From Pleurocapsa sp. PCC 7327 (GTDB lineage Bacteria > Cyanobacteriota > Cyanobacteriia > Cyanobacteriales > Microcystaceae): DNA of 64,000 nucleotides. The translations under genes and the position numbers were made by a program. Location of the stretch: contig NC_019689.1 of NCBI RefSeq assembly GCF_000317025.1, positions 2,953,501 to 3,017,500 on the forward strand, given 5' to 3'. The notes beneath the pieces are model-generated. The model made no database searches. It was not told where the DNA came from and saw only the letters and a program-made list of their open reading frames with translations. Below are positions 44,696 through 53,157 of this stretch, in pieces. The first letter of the stretch is position 1. The number at the start of each line of letters is the position of its first letter.

Positions 44696-45571
44696 ATGGA
44701 CTTACTACGTTCGCTCCCCATAGGACTTTATTTAGAAAAACCCCTAACCTGGATGCATCGACTCGATCCAAGGGTAAAACTTGGCTGGTTGATGACATTT
44801 CTAGCTGCGCCCTTATTAGCCAATCCCTGGTGGCGATTGGGGATCGTAGGGGTACTGATCCTATTAACGCTTTTAGCGGCAATTCCCCTGCGGGTTTGGC
44901 GACAGCAAATGGGCTGGTTGCTGACGCTGTGTATTTTAGTATTTATCATTACCTGTTTTGTGCCCGATGGCTTGGGAGTAACTTCTCAGCCACGACTTCC
45001 CGATAGCAATCTCCAGTTGCCTCAGCCTACCGATTATCATTACGTCTTATTTGAGAGAGGACGGTTTGTTATTACCCGCCGTTCTTTGGAATTGGCAGTG
45101 CGGACGAGTACCTTGATCTTTACGCTGATTTATAGTACCAATCTCTATCTACTTACCACTGCACCAGAAGAAATTACAGCCGGACTAGAAGAGTTGCTAG
45201 AACCCGTCCGCCGCTCTAAATTACCTATAACAGAGATAATGCTAACCTTGACGCTATCGTTGCGATTTATTCCCCTGGTATTGGAAGAAGTGCAAAATTT
45301 AGCGCGATCGATTCGGACTAGGGCAATTAATTGGAAAAAACTGGGAGTTAAGCGCAGTTTAAAGGTATGGTTGGTGGTAGTCGAACGGCTGCTAGAAAAT
45401 CTCCTCTTGCGTGCCGAACAAATTGCAGTGGCAATGGAAGTGCGAGGTTTTACCAGTCCGAACAAACATCGCGTCCAGTGGCATCAACTCCGTTTGAGGC
45501 GAGTTGACTGGTTTGTTTTGTTTGCTTTAATTCCCTTTTGGTGGGCGCGATTGAGGTGGGGAGGAATGTAA
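44696..45571 (+). CDS. CbiQ/EcfT-type transporter transmembrane subunit
   Basis: A 291-residue membrane protein with about six helices. Opening HRLDPRVKLGWLMTFLAAPL and the first coupling motif ARSIRTRAINW plus the second AVAMEVRGF (the A-x-x-x-R-G pattern of EcfT) mark an energy-coupling factor subunit. It should join ATPases to a substrate-specific S component for vitamin or metal uptake. Neither ATPase nor S component is nearby. The central periplasmic insert (VTSQPRLPDSNLQLPQPTDY) is longer than usual. Confidence 0.8.
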   Translation: MDLLRSLPIGLYLEKPLTWMHRLDPRVKLGWLMTFLAAPLLANPWWRLGIVGVLILLTLLAAIPLRVWRQQMGWLLTLCILVFIITCFVPDGLGVTSQPRLPDSNLQLPQPTDYHYVLFERGRFVITRRSLELAVRTSTLIFTLIYSTNLYLLTTAPEEITAGLEELLEPVRRSKLPITEIMLTLTLSLRFIPLVLEEVQNLARSIRTRAINWKKLGVKRSLKVWLVVVERLLENLLLRAEQIAVAMEVRGFTSPNKHRVQWHQLRLRRVDWFVLFALIPFWWARLRWGGM

Positions 45572-45629
45572 CAGTTATCAGTAACCAAGTGACCAGTTAT
45601 CTTCCAACTCCTGAATCCTAAAACAAAGG

Positions 45630-45657
45630 ACTAATGACTAATGACTAATGACTAATG
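45630..45657. repeat. Heptamer tandem repeat before a start codon
   Basis: Four copies of ACTAATG fill 45630-45657, immediately upstream of the ATG at 45662. Each copy contains an ATG. The repeat occupies the place of a ribosome-binding site. Confidence 0.85.
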
Positions 45658-45661
45658 ACAG

Positions 45662-47065
45662 ATGAAGCAGTTATTACCTTGGTATTGGAGAAGGCTACCA
45701 TTAGGAAAGCGAACGGGTTCGGAGGTTTTTGAGCGGTTATTTTATCGTTCGGGCGCAGTCGCAACGCTTTTAGAAAGTCCGGCTAAACCCTCTAGCGATC
45801 GCTCTCCTTTATCTCGCTATTCTATTTGTGCGGGATCTCCCCGTCTCGTCGAGGGCAGACTGCAATCGTGGACGCCGCCCATTGGTAAAATCCTGCCTTT
45901 TCTTCGCCGTCTTCTGCAAAAAGAGACAAAAGAAAGGGAAATACCGGAACATTTGCCTTTTACAGGAGGTTGGTTGGGCTGGCTGGGATACGATCTAGCC
46001 TGGGAAATCGAAAAACTCCCCTACCTCAAAGACGATTCCCTGCCTTTTCCCGTTGCCTATTGGTACGAACCCGATTCCTTTGCTATTCTCGACCATTGGA
46101 AACAAACCTTATGGCTGGCCAGTACCAATCTAGATGACCTCGATCGCCTACAAAATCAATTCGACTCAAATCCTTCCCCCTCTCCCCCTCCCTTGCTCAC
46201 GCCGTCTCCCTATCCTCTCTCATTCCTATCCGACCAAACAGATTACGAGCAAGCCGTCAGAAAAGCCAAGCAATACATTCAGGTAGGAGATATTTTTCAG
46301 GCGAATCTTTCTCTGCGGTTTCAAACGTTCACCAATGTCGATAGTTGGACGATTTATCGAACCTTACAAACTATTAATCCATCTCCCTTTGCCAGTTATT
46401 GGCAAACTCCCTGGGGGGCAGTTATTAGCTGCTCTCCCGAACGATTGATTCAATTGCAAGGACGCAAAGCGCAAACGCGACCGATCGCGGGAACCCGTCC
46501 TCGCGGTACTAGCGACGAACGCGATCGCGAGTTAATTGGGGAATTAATGACTAATGTCAAAGAAAGAGCCGAACACGTGATGCTCGTCGATCTAGAGCGC
46601 AACGATCTCGGACGGGTTTGCCGATGGGGTTCCGTTCGCGTTGACGAACTGTTGACTGTCGAACGCTATAGCCACGTCATGCATCTCGTTAGTAATGTGA
46701 GCGGTACTTTAGAACGCGATCGCGATACTGTCGATCTCATTGGTGCCTTATTTCCTGGCGGTACGATTACTGGATGTCCCAAGGTTCGCTGTATGGAAAT
46801 TATCGAAGAACTCGAACCCGTTCGTCGCAATTTGTTTTACGGATCTTGCGGCTATCTAGACCGACGGGGCAATCTCGACTTGAATATCCTCATTCGCACG
46901 CTTTTATATAACTCTCCTTCGCCTTCTCTTCCTGCAACCGTTTGGGGGCAAGTTGGAGCGGGTATCGTGGCTGACAGCGATCCCGAAAGGGAATGGTACG
47001 AATCGCTCAACAAGGCAGAAGCTCAGTTGGCTGCTCTGAAATTGGCTAGTTCTCCTCCAACATGA
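45662..47065 (+). CDS. Chorismate-utilising enzyme, TrpE/PabB family
   Basis: A 467-residue protein of the anthranilate synthase component I / aminodeoxychorismate synthase family. Conserved blocks: GGWLGWLGYDLAWEIE, VGDIFQANLSLRF, VISCSPERLIQL, RPIAGTRPRG, ERAEHVMLVDLERNDLGRVC, and PGGTITGCPKVRCMEI. The alanine in PIAGT is the TrpE form, while PabB proteins of the E. coli type have lysine there, so the gene may make anthranilate, or it may be a cyanobacterial PabB; the sequence does not settle it. A low-complexity Pro/Ser linker lies near residue 180. No Shine-Dalgarno site is seen. Confidence 0.82.
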   Translation: MKQLLPWYWRRLPLGKRTGSEVFERLFYRSGAVATLLESPAKPSSDRSPLSRYSICAGSPRLVEGRLQSWTPPIGKILPFLRRLLQKETKEREIPEHLPFTGGWLGWLGYDLAWEIEKLPYLKDDSLPFPVAYWYEPDSFAILDHWKQTLWLASTNLDDLDRLQNQFDSNPSPSPPPLLTPSPYPLSFLSDQTDYEQAVRKAKQYIQVGDIFQANLSLRFQTFTNVDSWTIYRTLQTINPSPFASYWQTPWGAVISCSPERLIQLQGRKAQTRPIAGTRPRGTSDERDRELIGELMTNVKERAEHVMLVDLERNDLGRVCRWGSVRVDELLTVERYSHVMHLVSNVSGTLERDRDTVDLIGALFPGGTITGCPKVRCMEIIEELEPVRRNLFYGSCGYLDRRGNLDLNILIRTLLYNSPSPSLPATVWGQVGAGIVADSDPEREWYESLNKAEAQLAALKLASSPPT

Positions 47066-47071
47066 AGCCTA

Positions 47072-49072
47072 TCAACGAGGTAGAAGAACAAACTGGTAGC
47101 CTAAAGTTTTAGGAAGTGGTTTAACCTTTGCAATTAAACCGCTTCCTGGGATAAATTGGCGATCGCCCGATGGCAAAAACCTAATTGTTCCCGTGACTCC
47201 CTCAACCGAAAAAGTTCTGTCTTTGAGAGCGTTTTTCAGTTCTTCACGGGTTTGACTTTGTTGTAAGGCGGCAGTAATTGTCATTGTCGCGTCGTAAGCT
47301 TGCGCACTGCGCCAATTCACTTCTCCACCCCACAATTGTCGCGCTTGCTTGCGGAAAGGAGCGTTATAAGGCAGTGCATCGGGATGCCAAGGGGCAACCA
47401 AAGCTATGCCGTTGACGGCTTGCTGACCTTCTTTTAAAGTTTTGTAGGTATAGAGAGTGGGACTGCCAAAAAGGGTTAAGCGTCCTTGATTGGCTCGTGC
47501 CATCTCTACTGCTTTGCCGATTCGATCGACGTGAGGGGCTAACAGGAGACTATCGGCACCACTACTGACGATTTCTAAGATTTTTTCTTCAGGATTGTAT
47601 TGGGGATCGTCAAAATCGCATTTAACATTAATATATTGCTTGCCTTTTGCTTGGAAGCTATTAATAAATTGATTGCGAAACGATTCATTATCAACCGCAG
47701 CTCTAGACGAACAAACGGCAATTTTAGTTTTGTGAGCGGTATGGATGATGTAATCGGACAAAGTATCGGTTAAAAAGCGGATGGTGGGAACCATGCGGAA
47801 GATATAATCCCCGCTAGAGGATAACTTATCAGAAAAGCTAGTAGGGCTAATCATGACTAGACCGCTCCGATCGTAAACCGGAGCGGCAGCAACTGAGGCA
47901 TCGCTGGCATTATGTCCGACGACGGCTAAGAATTGAGGATCTTCTATAAAAGTGCTAGCAAGTTGTTTGGCAAGGTCGGGGTTGTTTTCATCATTGGCGA
48001 TCGCTACTTGTAAAGGTTTCCCGTTAATCCCTCCTTTTCGATCGATCTCGTTTTGCGCTTGCGCCACGCCTCGCAAAATCTCCTGCGCTACGTCGAGGTT
48101 GCTACCGATAGGAACGCTGACAACAATTCTGTAGCTGCTTTTGTCGCCATTTCGAGCATTGTTAAGGTAAATCAGCGTTTCTGGATCGTTGCGCTGTTTT
48201 TGAAGGGATGCTTTAAACTCGGAGGCAGCGCGGGCAAAATCTTTTTCCTCAAAAGCTTTTACGCCTTTTTTCTTCTCGGATGTGACATTCTCCCTGACTA
48301 AAATTTCCTCTCCCATACTGATGCGATGGGGGATAGAAAGATAGATTCTTTTGTAGATTATTACACTTAGAGGAATTATGCTGACAAGCAATGCGATCGC
48401 GACTCCTACTGGGATTCTAGGAGTGGGTGCGAGCCATCTTAAAGTAGGTGCGGTTGGATTTTGATAAATGGCAGGCAGCCAACTCGCACAAGGTAATTGG
48501 TGTTCCCTTTCTTCATCTTGCAAGCGTTGTCTGGCATATCGCACGGATAGATCGAGAGATTCCCCACTAGAAAAGCGAAAGAGAAAATATTCTAAAAATC
48601 GCTGTGCTACGCGATCGGGGACGGGTTCTCGCATAAAAACGACATAAGGAATCCGAAAATTGGCTAGATTCCGGGCTATTTCTAAACCGTCACAAGAGTT
48701 AAAAATCGCCAATTTTAAGCCATTTCTAACGGCTTGGCTCAAGTCGCTCTCTAACTCTTTTAGAGAGATACTATCGCCTTCTTTGAGCTGAATAAATCCA
48801 CTCTCTCCCTCTTTCTCCGAATAACTATGTCCCGCAAAAAAGAGTAGATCCCACCGTTGCTCCGATAATCTATACCTGAGTTCTCTACGGGTAGGCTGAG
48901 TGAGGGGAGTAATTCTTGCTCCTCGTTTTTCTAACTTAGCAAGTAACTCCTCATCTGGTTTTAGATCGATATTTTCACTGTTGCCAAAAATCACTAGGAT
49001 TTTGACTGGATTTCTCAAGGCTATTTTGGCTGGCTTTTTGAAGGCTAAGGAGACGATCCTCATGAGAGTCAA
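47072..49072 (-). CDS. CHAT protease fused to membrane helix and periplasmic-binding-type sensor
   Basis: Up to 666 residues (TTG start at 49072; ATG alternative at 49063). Residues 20-210 form a CHAT caspase-like domain: His82 in WDLLFFAGHSYSE and Cys127 in LAIFNSCDGLEIAR are the catalytic pair, followed by PVPDRVAQRFLEYFL and CASWLPAIYQNP. A membrane helix spans about 220-241. A short TPR-like helical pair (about 270-310) precedes a type I periplasmic-binding domain (IVVSVPIGSNLDVAQEILRG, GGINGKPLQVAIANDENNPD, FLAVVGHNASDASVAAAPVY). This suggests a sensor outside controlling a protease inside. Its expected N-terminal region is encoded by the overlapping upstream frame. Confidence 0.85.
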   Translation of the reverse strand: MTLMRIVSLAFKKPAKIALRNPVKILVIFGNSENIDLKPDEELLAKLEKRGARITPLTQPTRRELRYRLSEQRWDLLFFAGHSYSEKEGESGFIQLKEGDSISLKELESDLSQAVRNGLKLAIFNSCDGLEIARNLANFRIPYVVFMREPVPDRVAQRFLEYFLFRFSSGESLDLSVRYARQRLQDEEREHQLPCASWLPAIYQNPTAPTLRWLAPTPRIPVGVAIALLVSIIPLSVIIYKRIYLSIPHRISMGEEILVRENVTSEKKKGVKAFEEKDFARAASEFKASLQKQRNDPETLIYLNNARNGDKSSYRIVVSVPIGSNLDVAQEILRGVAQAQNEIDRKGGINGKPLQVAIANDENNPDLAKQLASTFIEDPQFLAVVGHNASDASVAAAPVYDRSGLVMISPTSFSDKLSSSGDYIFRMVPTIRFLTDTLSDYIIHTAHKTKIAVCSSRAAVDNESFRNQFINSFQAKGKQYINVKCDFDDPQYNPEEKILEIVSSGADSLLLAPHVDRIGKAVEMARANQGRLTLFGSPTLYTYKTLKEGQQAVNGIALVAPWHPDALPYNAPFRKQARQLWGGEVNWRSAQAYDATMTITAALQQSQTREELKNALKDRTFSVEGVTGTIRFLPSGDRQFIPGSGLIAKVKPLPKTLGYQFVLLPR

Positions 49073-49569
49073 GAAAGGTTGGGGTTCGCATAACTAGCCG
49101 TACTGAAGGTAGGTTCGCTGTTGGGACGACGCTTAAATAAATCCCACAAGTGCCAAGGTAGCTTCCAGAGATCCCGATTTTGGGTTGCTATAATAATCCG
49201 TGCCGTCTCTTCTGGTCTAATTGCATCTAGCACGTTATCTCGCAATTCCCGAATCTCTGGCGTATCCAGCCACGCTTTCATCTCGTTTTCAATGGTTTGT
49301 GCTGCTTTTTTAAAATCTTGCTCGCTATGGTTAGTTATCTGTGGGGGGATCTCAAGGCGAGGGTTACGAATCCCTGCATTGCGAATGGTGGGAGTGTTGT
49401 AATAGGCATCTTGCCAGTCCCGATAGCATTGGAGAAGTTCGGGATGATGCGGGAGTTTTCCATGAAAGTTGCGATCGCTCTGTTTTCCCTCTTCACCAAT
49501 TTGCACAATGACAGGAAATCCTGCTTCAAAATTTCCATCGCCAATTTGGAGGATAACCAGCTTACCCAT
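49069..49569 (-). CDS. N-terminal module of the CHAT protein, separate reading frame
   Basis: A 166-residue frame opening MGKLVILQIGDGNFEAGFPV and ending after LWKLPWHLWDLFKRRPNSEP. In typical cyanobacterial CHAT proteins these segments sit directly before the caspase-like part of the same polypeptide. Here a TGA at 49071-49069 ends the frame and the CHAT frame begins with an overlapping TTG, without a ribosome-binding site. So it is either one gene broken by a frameshift at the CTTTCTT tract, a programmed frameshift, or two coupled genes. It starts 19 bp after the DUF1822 stop. Confidence 0.75.
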   Translation of the reverse strand: MGKLVILQIGDGNFEAGFPVIVQIGEEGKQSDRNFHGKLPHHPELLQCYRDWQDAYYNTPTIRNAGIRNPRLEIPPQITNHSEQDFKKAAQTIENEMKAWLDTPEIRELRDNVLDAIRPEETARIIIATQNRDLWKLPWHLWDLFKRRPNSEPTFSTASYANPNLS

Positions 49570-49588
49570 AGCGATCGCCCTTATTTTT

Positions 49589-50719
49589 TTAAATGATAAA
49601 GTATTCTATAAAACTCGTCTCCTCTAATGCTACCTTGACACTAAATTTTTCCCCATTTTCTGCAATTAACTTTAGCTGGATGTAATTATCTAAAGGTTGG
49701 GATCTGGCTTGTACTTGAGCAACAGGATTGTCCGATTCATAAACACTCAGTTGCAAAAGAGGAGGTAAAGTATCCCGATTTCCCATGGGGTAAACTCGCA
49801 GGAGGACGGCTACTTTTTGGTCGGGCTTTTCTAAAAGAGCTACCATCAAGGCGACTCGATGACCTCCTAATTGCATTCCCAGATCGATAATTCGTCTTAC
49901 TCCTGCTGCTGGATGGGTTGGTTCGATCTCCCACAGCATTTCGGCTGCTTGCCAGCGCGTTTCCTCGTCCTGAGTTGCTTGCAGGATTTGAACTAGAGCA
50001 GGAATCGGATCTCGGTCGCGAGGGGGAAGGATTGGTGAGGATGGCTTCCCTGTTGGAAACAACTGTTTAATTTGTTGTCTCAACCATTCCATTTTGTCAA
50101 AACGAACTCTGCCAAGGCGAAAGGCTAGGGCAGGATTGGCTTGTTGATGGTTGACGATAACTTCTTCAATTGCCTCCCAACCAGTTGTAAATATATTATC
50201 AAACCAGTCGCTTAAACAGACAAAATTAAGGGTGGGTTTATACAAAAAATCCAGGAATTCGTCAAGAGATTGCAGGCAAGCGATTGGAATCTTCTCTTTC
50301 GAGACTGTGGGGAGAAATCCTAATAGAGTTCCTTGATGGCATTCTGTATCTAATCGAACAAAAATATAGCCGATTCGTTCTTCCCAAGCATCCGGTGGAA
50401 TCCAAGCAAATTCTTGACCTGCTAGAACGGGGCGACATTCTAAATGCCCGAATTTTTTGAGGTTTAAATCTGTTACTTTCAAATCGGCTACATCAGCACA
50501 CAAGCGAATAATTGGATTCCAACTGTAGCTGGACTGGAGATCGGTTGAAATCTCTAACATTTCTAAGTAGCGATTGACTGCCAGTACTGCTAAGGTATTG
50601 AGATAAACTTGTTTTTGTTTTTCTTTTGTCGGTTGCTGTTGAGCAAATTGAATGGCGAGCTTACTCTCGTCTTGAGTAAGAGGAATTGTCAGGGATTGAG
50701 AGAGAATTGATTCAATCAT
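49589..50719 (-). CDS. DUF1822 family protein
   Basis: About 376 residues from the ATG at 50719 (MIESILSQSLTIPLTQDESK); a TTG at 50752 overlapping the sigma-like stop is an alternative. DUF1822 signatures: YLEMLEISTDLQSSYSWNP, LECRPVLAGQEFAWIPPDAW, IGYIFVRLDTECHQGTLLGF, and the later WQAAEMLWEIEPTHPAAGVR and RRIIDLGMQLGGHRVALMVA. The family is nearly restricted to cyanobacteria and its function is not known. Its place between a sigma-like gene and a CHAT protease is the main clue. Confidence 0.85.
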   Translation of the reverse strand: MIESILSQSLTIPLTQDESKLAIQFAQQQPTKEKQKQVYLNTLAVLAVNRYLEMLEISTDLQSSYSWNPIIRLCADVADLKVTDLNLKKFGHLECRPVLAGQEFAWIPPDAWEERIGYIFVRLDTECHQGTLLGFLPTVSKEKIPIACLQSLDEFLDFLYKPTLNFVCLSDWFDNIFTTGWEAIEEVIVNHQQANPALAFRLGRVRFDKMEWLRQQIKQLFPTGKPSSPILPPRDRDPIPALVQILQATQDEETRWQAAEMLWEIEPTHPAAGVRRIIDLGMQLGGHRVALMVALLEKPDQKVAVLLRVYPMGNRDTLPPLLQLSVYESDNPVAQVQARSQPLDNYIQLKLIAENGEKFSVKVALEETSFIEYFII

Positions 50720-50748
50720 TTTTTGCCTGGTGTTAAAGTGCGATCGAT

Positions 50749-51438
50749 TCAAAAAATTTCAGCAAAATGACTTTTACCAAAGTCTTGGAGTTTGGGCAAA
50801 CATTTGCGCTGATAAAAGCTACTCAAGGTAGAAATAGAAACTCCAAATTCATTGGCAAGAGTTTTCCAAGCTTTTTCTGGAGGCAAGCGACGGAGGATTA
50901 AAACATAACAATTAATGTTGGGGTGCTTGTTTAAATGAATTTGGCTTAATCGCTCTCTATTTTCTTCCAGCCATTCTTTAATTTCTTTTAACAAAGAATG
51001 AGGGTTTTCTGAGGGTGCTGCTAGATTTTCCCAAGGATATATAATTTCTCCTGTTTCTGGAGAAATGATTTGAAAAATTCGATTATCATATTCTTGTTTA
51101 TTGTTTTCCAGAATCTCTATGATGGCAAATTTGAGATAGCTATTAAACCAAGTAAATACACTTCCTTTATCTGGATTATAAGCTTCTTTTGCTGTGGTGG
51201 CTTCGCATAAGTTGCCACAGAAATACTTCCAGCTTTTCTGAAGTGCTTCTTGGTAGTCATGAAAATTAATATTCCCATAACTTTTCATAATTTTTCCCGA
51301 TTTTTGCATCAGGCTAACGATTTGATTTAGTCTTTTATTTCGTTCTAAACTGCCTTTTGGATAGCGTCGGGCTTCTTGAATGAGTTTGCCGATTTGACAA
51401 TCGAAATCATCTAAATTATTGTTCCAATGATTTGCCAT
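50749..51438 (-). CDS. Sigma-70-like regulatory protein
   Basis: A 229-residue protein. The first part (ERNKRLNQIVSLMQKSGKIM, FHDYQEALQKSWKYFCGNL, DKGSVFTWFNSYLKFAIIEI) resembles sigma region 2, and the end (PPEKAWKTLANEFGVSISTL then SSFYQRKCLPKLQDF) resembles region 4 helix-turn-helix. Sigma-like genes of this type often precede DUF1822 and CHAT genes in cyanobacteria, to my knowledge. No anti-sigma gene is seen. The stop and the DUF1822 frame touch, so the operon is likely cotranscribed from upstream of 51438. Confidence 0.75.
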   Translation of the reverse strand: MANHWNNNLDDFDCQIGKLIQEARRYPKGSLERNKRLNQIVSLMQKSGKIMKSYGNINFHDYQEALQKSWKYFCGNLCEATTAKEAYNPDKGSVFTWFNSYLKFAIIEILENNKQEYDNRIFQIISPETGEIIYPWENLAAPSENPHSLLKEIKEWLEENRERLSQIHLNKHPNINCYVLILRRLPPEKAWKTLANEFGVSISTLSSFYQRKCLPKLQDFGKSHFAEIF

Positions 51439-51506
51439 AATAATAATCTAGTTCGAGTTGAAGTAATCTCGAATAGCTTTTACCTTAGTTATTCGGGTAC
51501 AATTTT

Positions 51507-51725
51507 CTATTGAATTGGTACAAAATCGTATCCCGATACGCTAGGTCGCACCTGAATTAAAATGGCTTTACCCATACGATCGCCTGTCGGTAAAAACTTC
51601 ATTTCTCCGTTTGCACCCATAAAAGAAATTGACTTAAGCGATTCTTGTGCTACCTCTTTGGCAACTTTTCCGCCAGGTTCGACAGGTAAATCCCATAACC
51701 ATTTCCAAATTCCTACTAATACCAA
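51507..51725 (-). pseudogene. C-terminal remnant of a second binding-protein sensor
   Basis: A 72-residue frame with GANGEMKFLPTGDRMGKAIL and VRPSVSGYDFVPIQ matches, by eye, the end of the sensor at 47072 (VTGTIRFLPSGDRQFIPGSG, LGYQFVLLP). The first residues (VGIWKWLWDLPVEPGG) look unrelated or degenerate. It sits directly upstream of the sigma-like gene and on the same strand, so a neighbouring copy of the CHAT-sensor gene has been lost except for this end. Confidence 0.6.
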
Positions 51726-52166
51726 TTTTCATTAGTCGCGATCGACATCCTTCTCCCCTCTCCCAAATTGGGAGAGGGGTTGGGGGTGAGGGCAATCAAC
51801 CATCTCTGTCATTACTTTTGAAAAATGGTATAAGCTTCGTCCAGCCCTTTCGCCGATGAACCAGTACAGAAACTTTTTGAGCGTTATTTTTCTCATCGCC
51901 CCCCTCAAGCTTAGATTTTGCGTTGTTTTGTCAGTTTGTTAGAGTTTGAGAGGAGAATTTATTCAAGAATTTACAAAACTTTACACAAGAGGGCGATCCA
52001 ATAGAGATTGCCACTTTGCGATCGCAAAATTCGTCTTTATATCAATGGAAATAATTTTGTCTTCTCATTCCAAGAGGGTACTGCAAAGTTGGGGTTTTCT
52101 AGCTCTCGCTTTGTAAAGTACGGTAAAGTAATGTGAGGAGATTTTAGATCGCGCAAAAATCTGGAT
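51726..52166. other. Intergenic stretch with a hairpin repeat
   Basis: Holds CCCCTCTCCC (51755-51764) / GGGAGAGGGG (51770-51779), a perfect 10-bp stem followed by GTTGGGGGTGAGGG, a sequence class repeated in many cyanobacterial genomes. The remaining part is AT-rich and should carry the promoters of the sigma-like gene region (minus) and the glycosyltransferase (plus). Confidence 0.6.
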
Positions 52167-52892
52167 ATGTTAAAGACTCCTAAAACCTTTTCTGTCTTAA
52201 AGTTGCCCGTCCATCTCTTTAATGACTATACGAGTTGGCTCCTAAAACGCTTACACCAGAGAGCGGGAACTCATGTGATAACGCTAAATGCAGAAATGGC
52301 GATCCTCGCACAAAAAAATCCCAACGTAGCCAGGAGCATCCGAGAAGCCGATCTCGTCATTCCCGATGGGGCTGGAATCGTTCTCTATCTGCGCCTGCGA
52401 GGGCAGCGGCAGCAACGCTGTCCGGGAATCGAACTAGCAGAGTCGTTACTCAAACAAATCGGGCGATTGGGCAAATCCTATCCCATTGCCTTCTATGGCG
52501 GTAAACCCGAAATTGTGGAGAAAGCAGCCCAAACTTGGCGGCAGAAAGTGCCCGGAATCTCAATTATTAGCAATCATGGCTATCTCTCGCCAGCAGAAGA
52601 AGACAATTGGAAAGAAACGCTCAAGGTAACCCAACCAAAACTAATTTTGGTCGGATTGGGGGTTCCGCGTCAGGAATTTTGGATTCGCCAGAACCGCTCT
52701 CTCTGCCCCGAAGCCATTTGGATTGGCGTAGGCGGTAGTTTTGATATCTGGTCTGGAACCAAAGAGAGGGCACCCGTTTTGTTGCGGGAAAATAATTTAG
52801 AGTGGCTCTATCGACTCTATCAAGAACCCTGGCGTTGGAAGCGCATGCTAGCTTTGCCTGAGTTTTTCTGGCGAGCTTTACTGGCTAGATAG
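52167..52892 (+). CDS. WecG/TagA/CpsF family glycosyltransferase (copy 2)
   Basis: A 241-residue GT26 enzyme: VITLNAEMAILAQKNPNVAR, ADLVIPDGAGIVLYLRL, AFYGGKPEIVEKAAQTWRQK, LILVGLGVPRQEFWI and WIGVGGSFDIWSGTKERAPV. All family blocks are present, with the Asp of VIPDGAG likely catalytic. It is not in a glycan cluster; the nearest related gene is at 43659. Acceptor unknown; membrane-linked polysaccharide synthesis is expected. Confidence 0.9.
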   Translation: MLKTPKTFSVLKLPVHLFNDYTSWLLKRLHQRAGTHVITLNAEMAILAQKNPNVARSIREADLVIPDGAGIVLYLRLRGQRQQRCPGIELAESLLKQIGRLGKSYPIAFYGGKPEIVEKAAQTWRQKVPGISIISNHGYLSPAEEDNWKETLKVTQPKLILVGLGVPRQEFWIRQNRSLCPEAIWIGVGGSFDIWSGTKERAPVLLRENNLEWLYRLYQEPWRWKRMLALPEFFWRALLAR

Positions 52893-53157
52893 TTAGAAAC
52901 TCATTTCAGATTTGGAAATAGGCAGGGAACAGCTAAAGGCTGAGGCTTCTCTACCCTTCGTTCTCAGGCTAAACCAGGGAACGTGACGATTAAACCTCGA
53001 CAAACCCAAAGTACATAATGCGAATCGTTCCAATTATCAATTAGTAATATGGCAATTAACCCTAGATTAAATTAACGTTGCTATAGCTAGCTTAGATTTC
53101 TTTTAAATATAAGATTAGTTTAAAATACAGACTAAAAGCAGTTTCTAGTTGTAAGAT

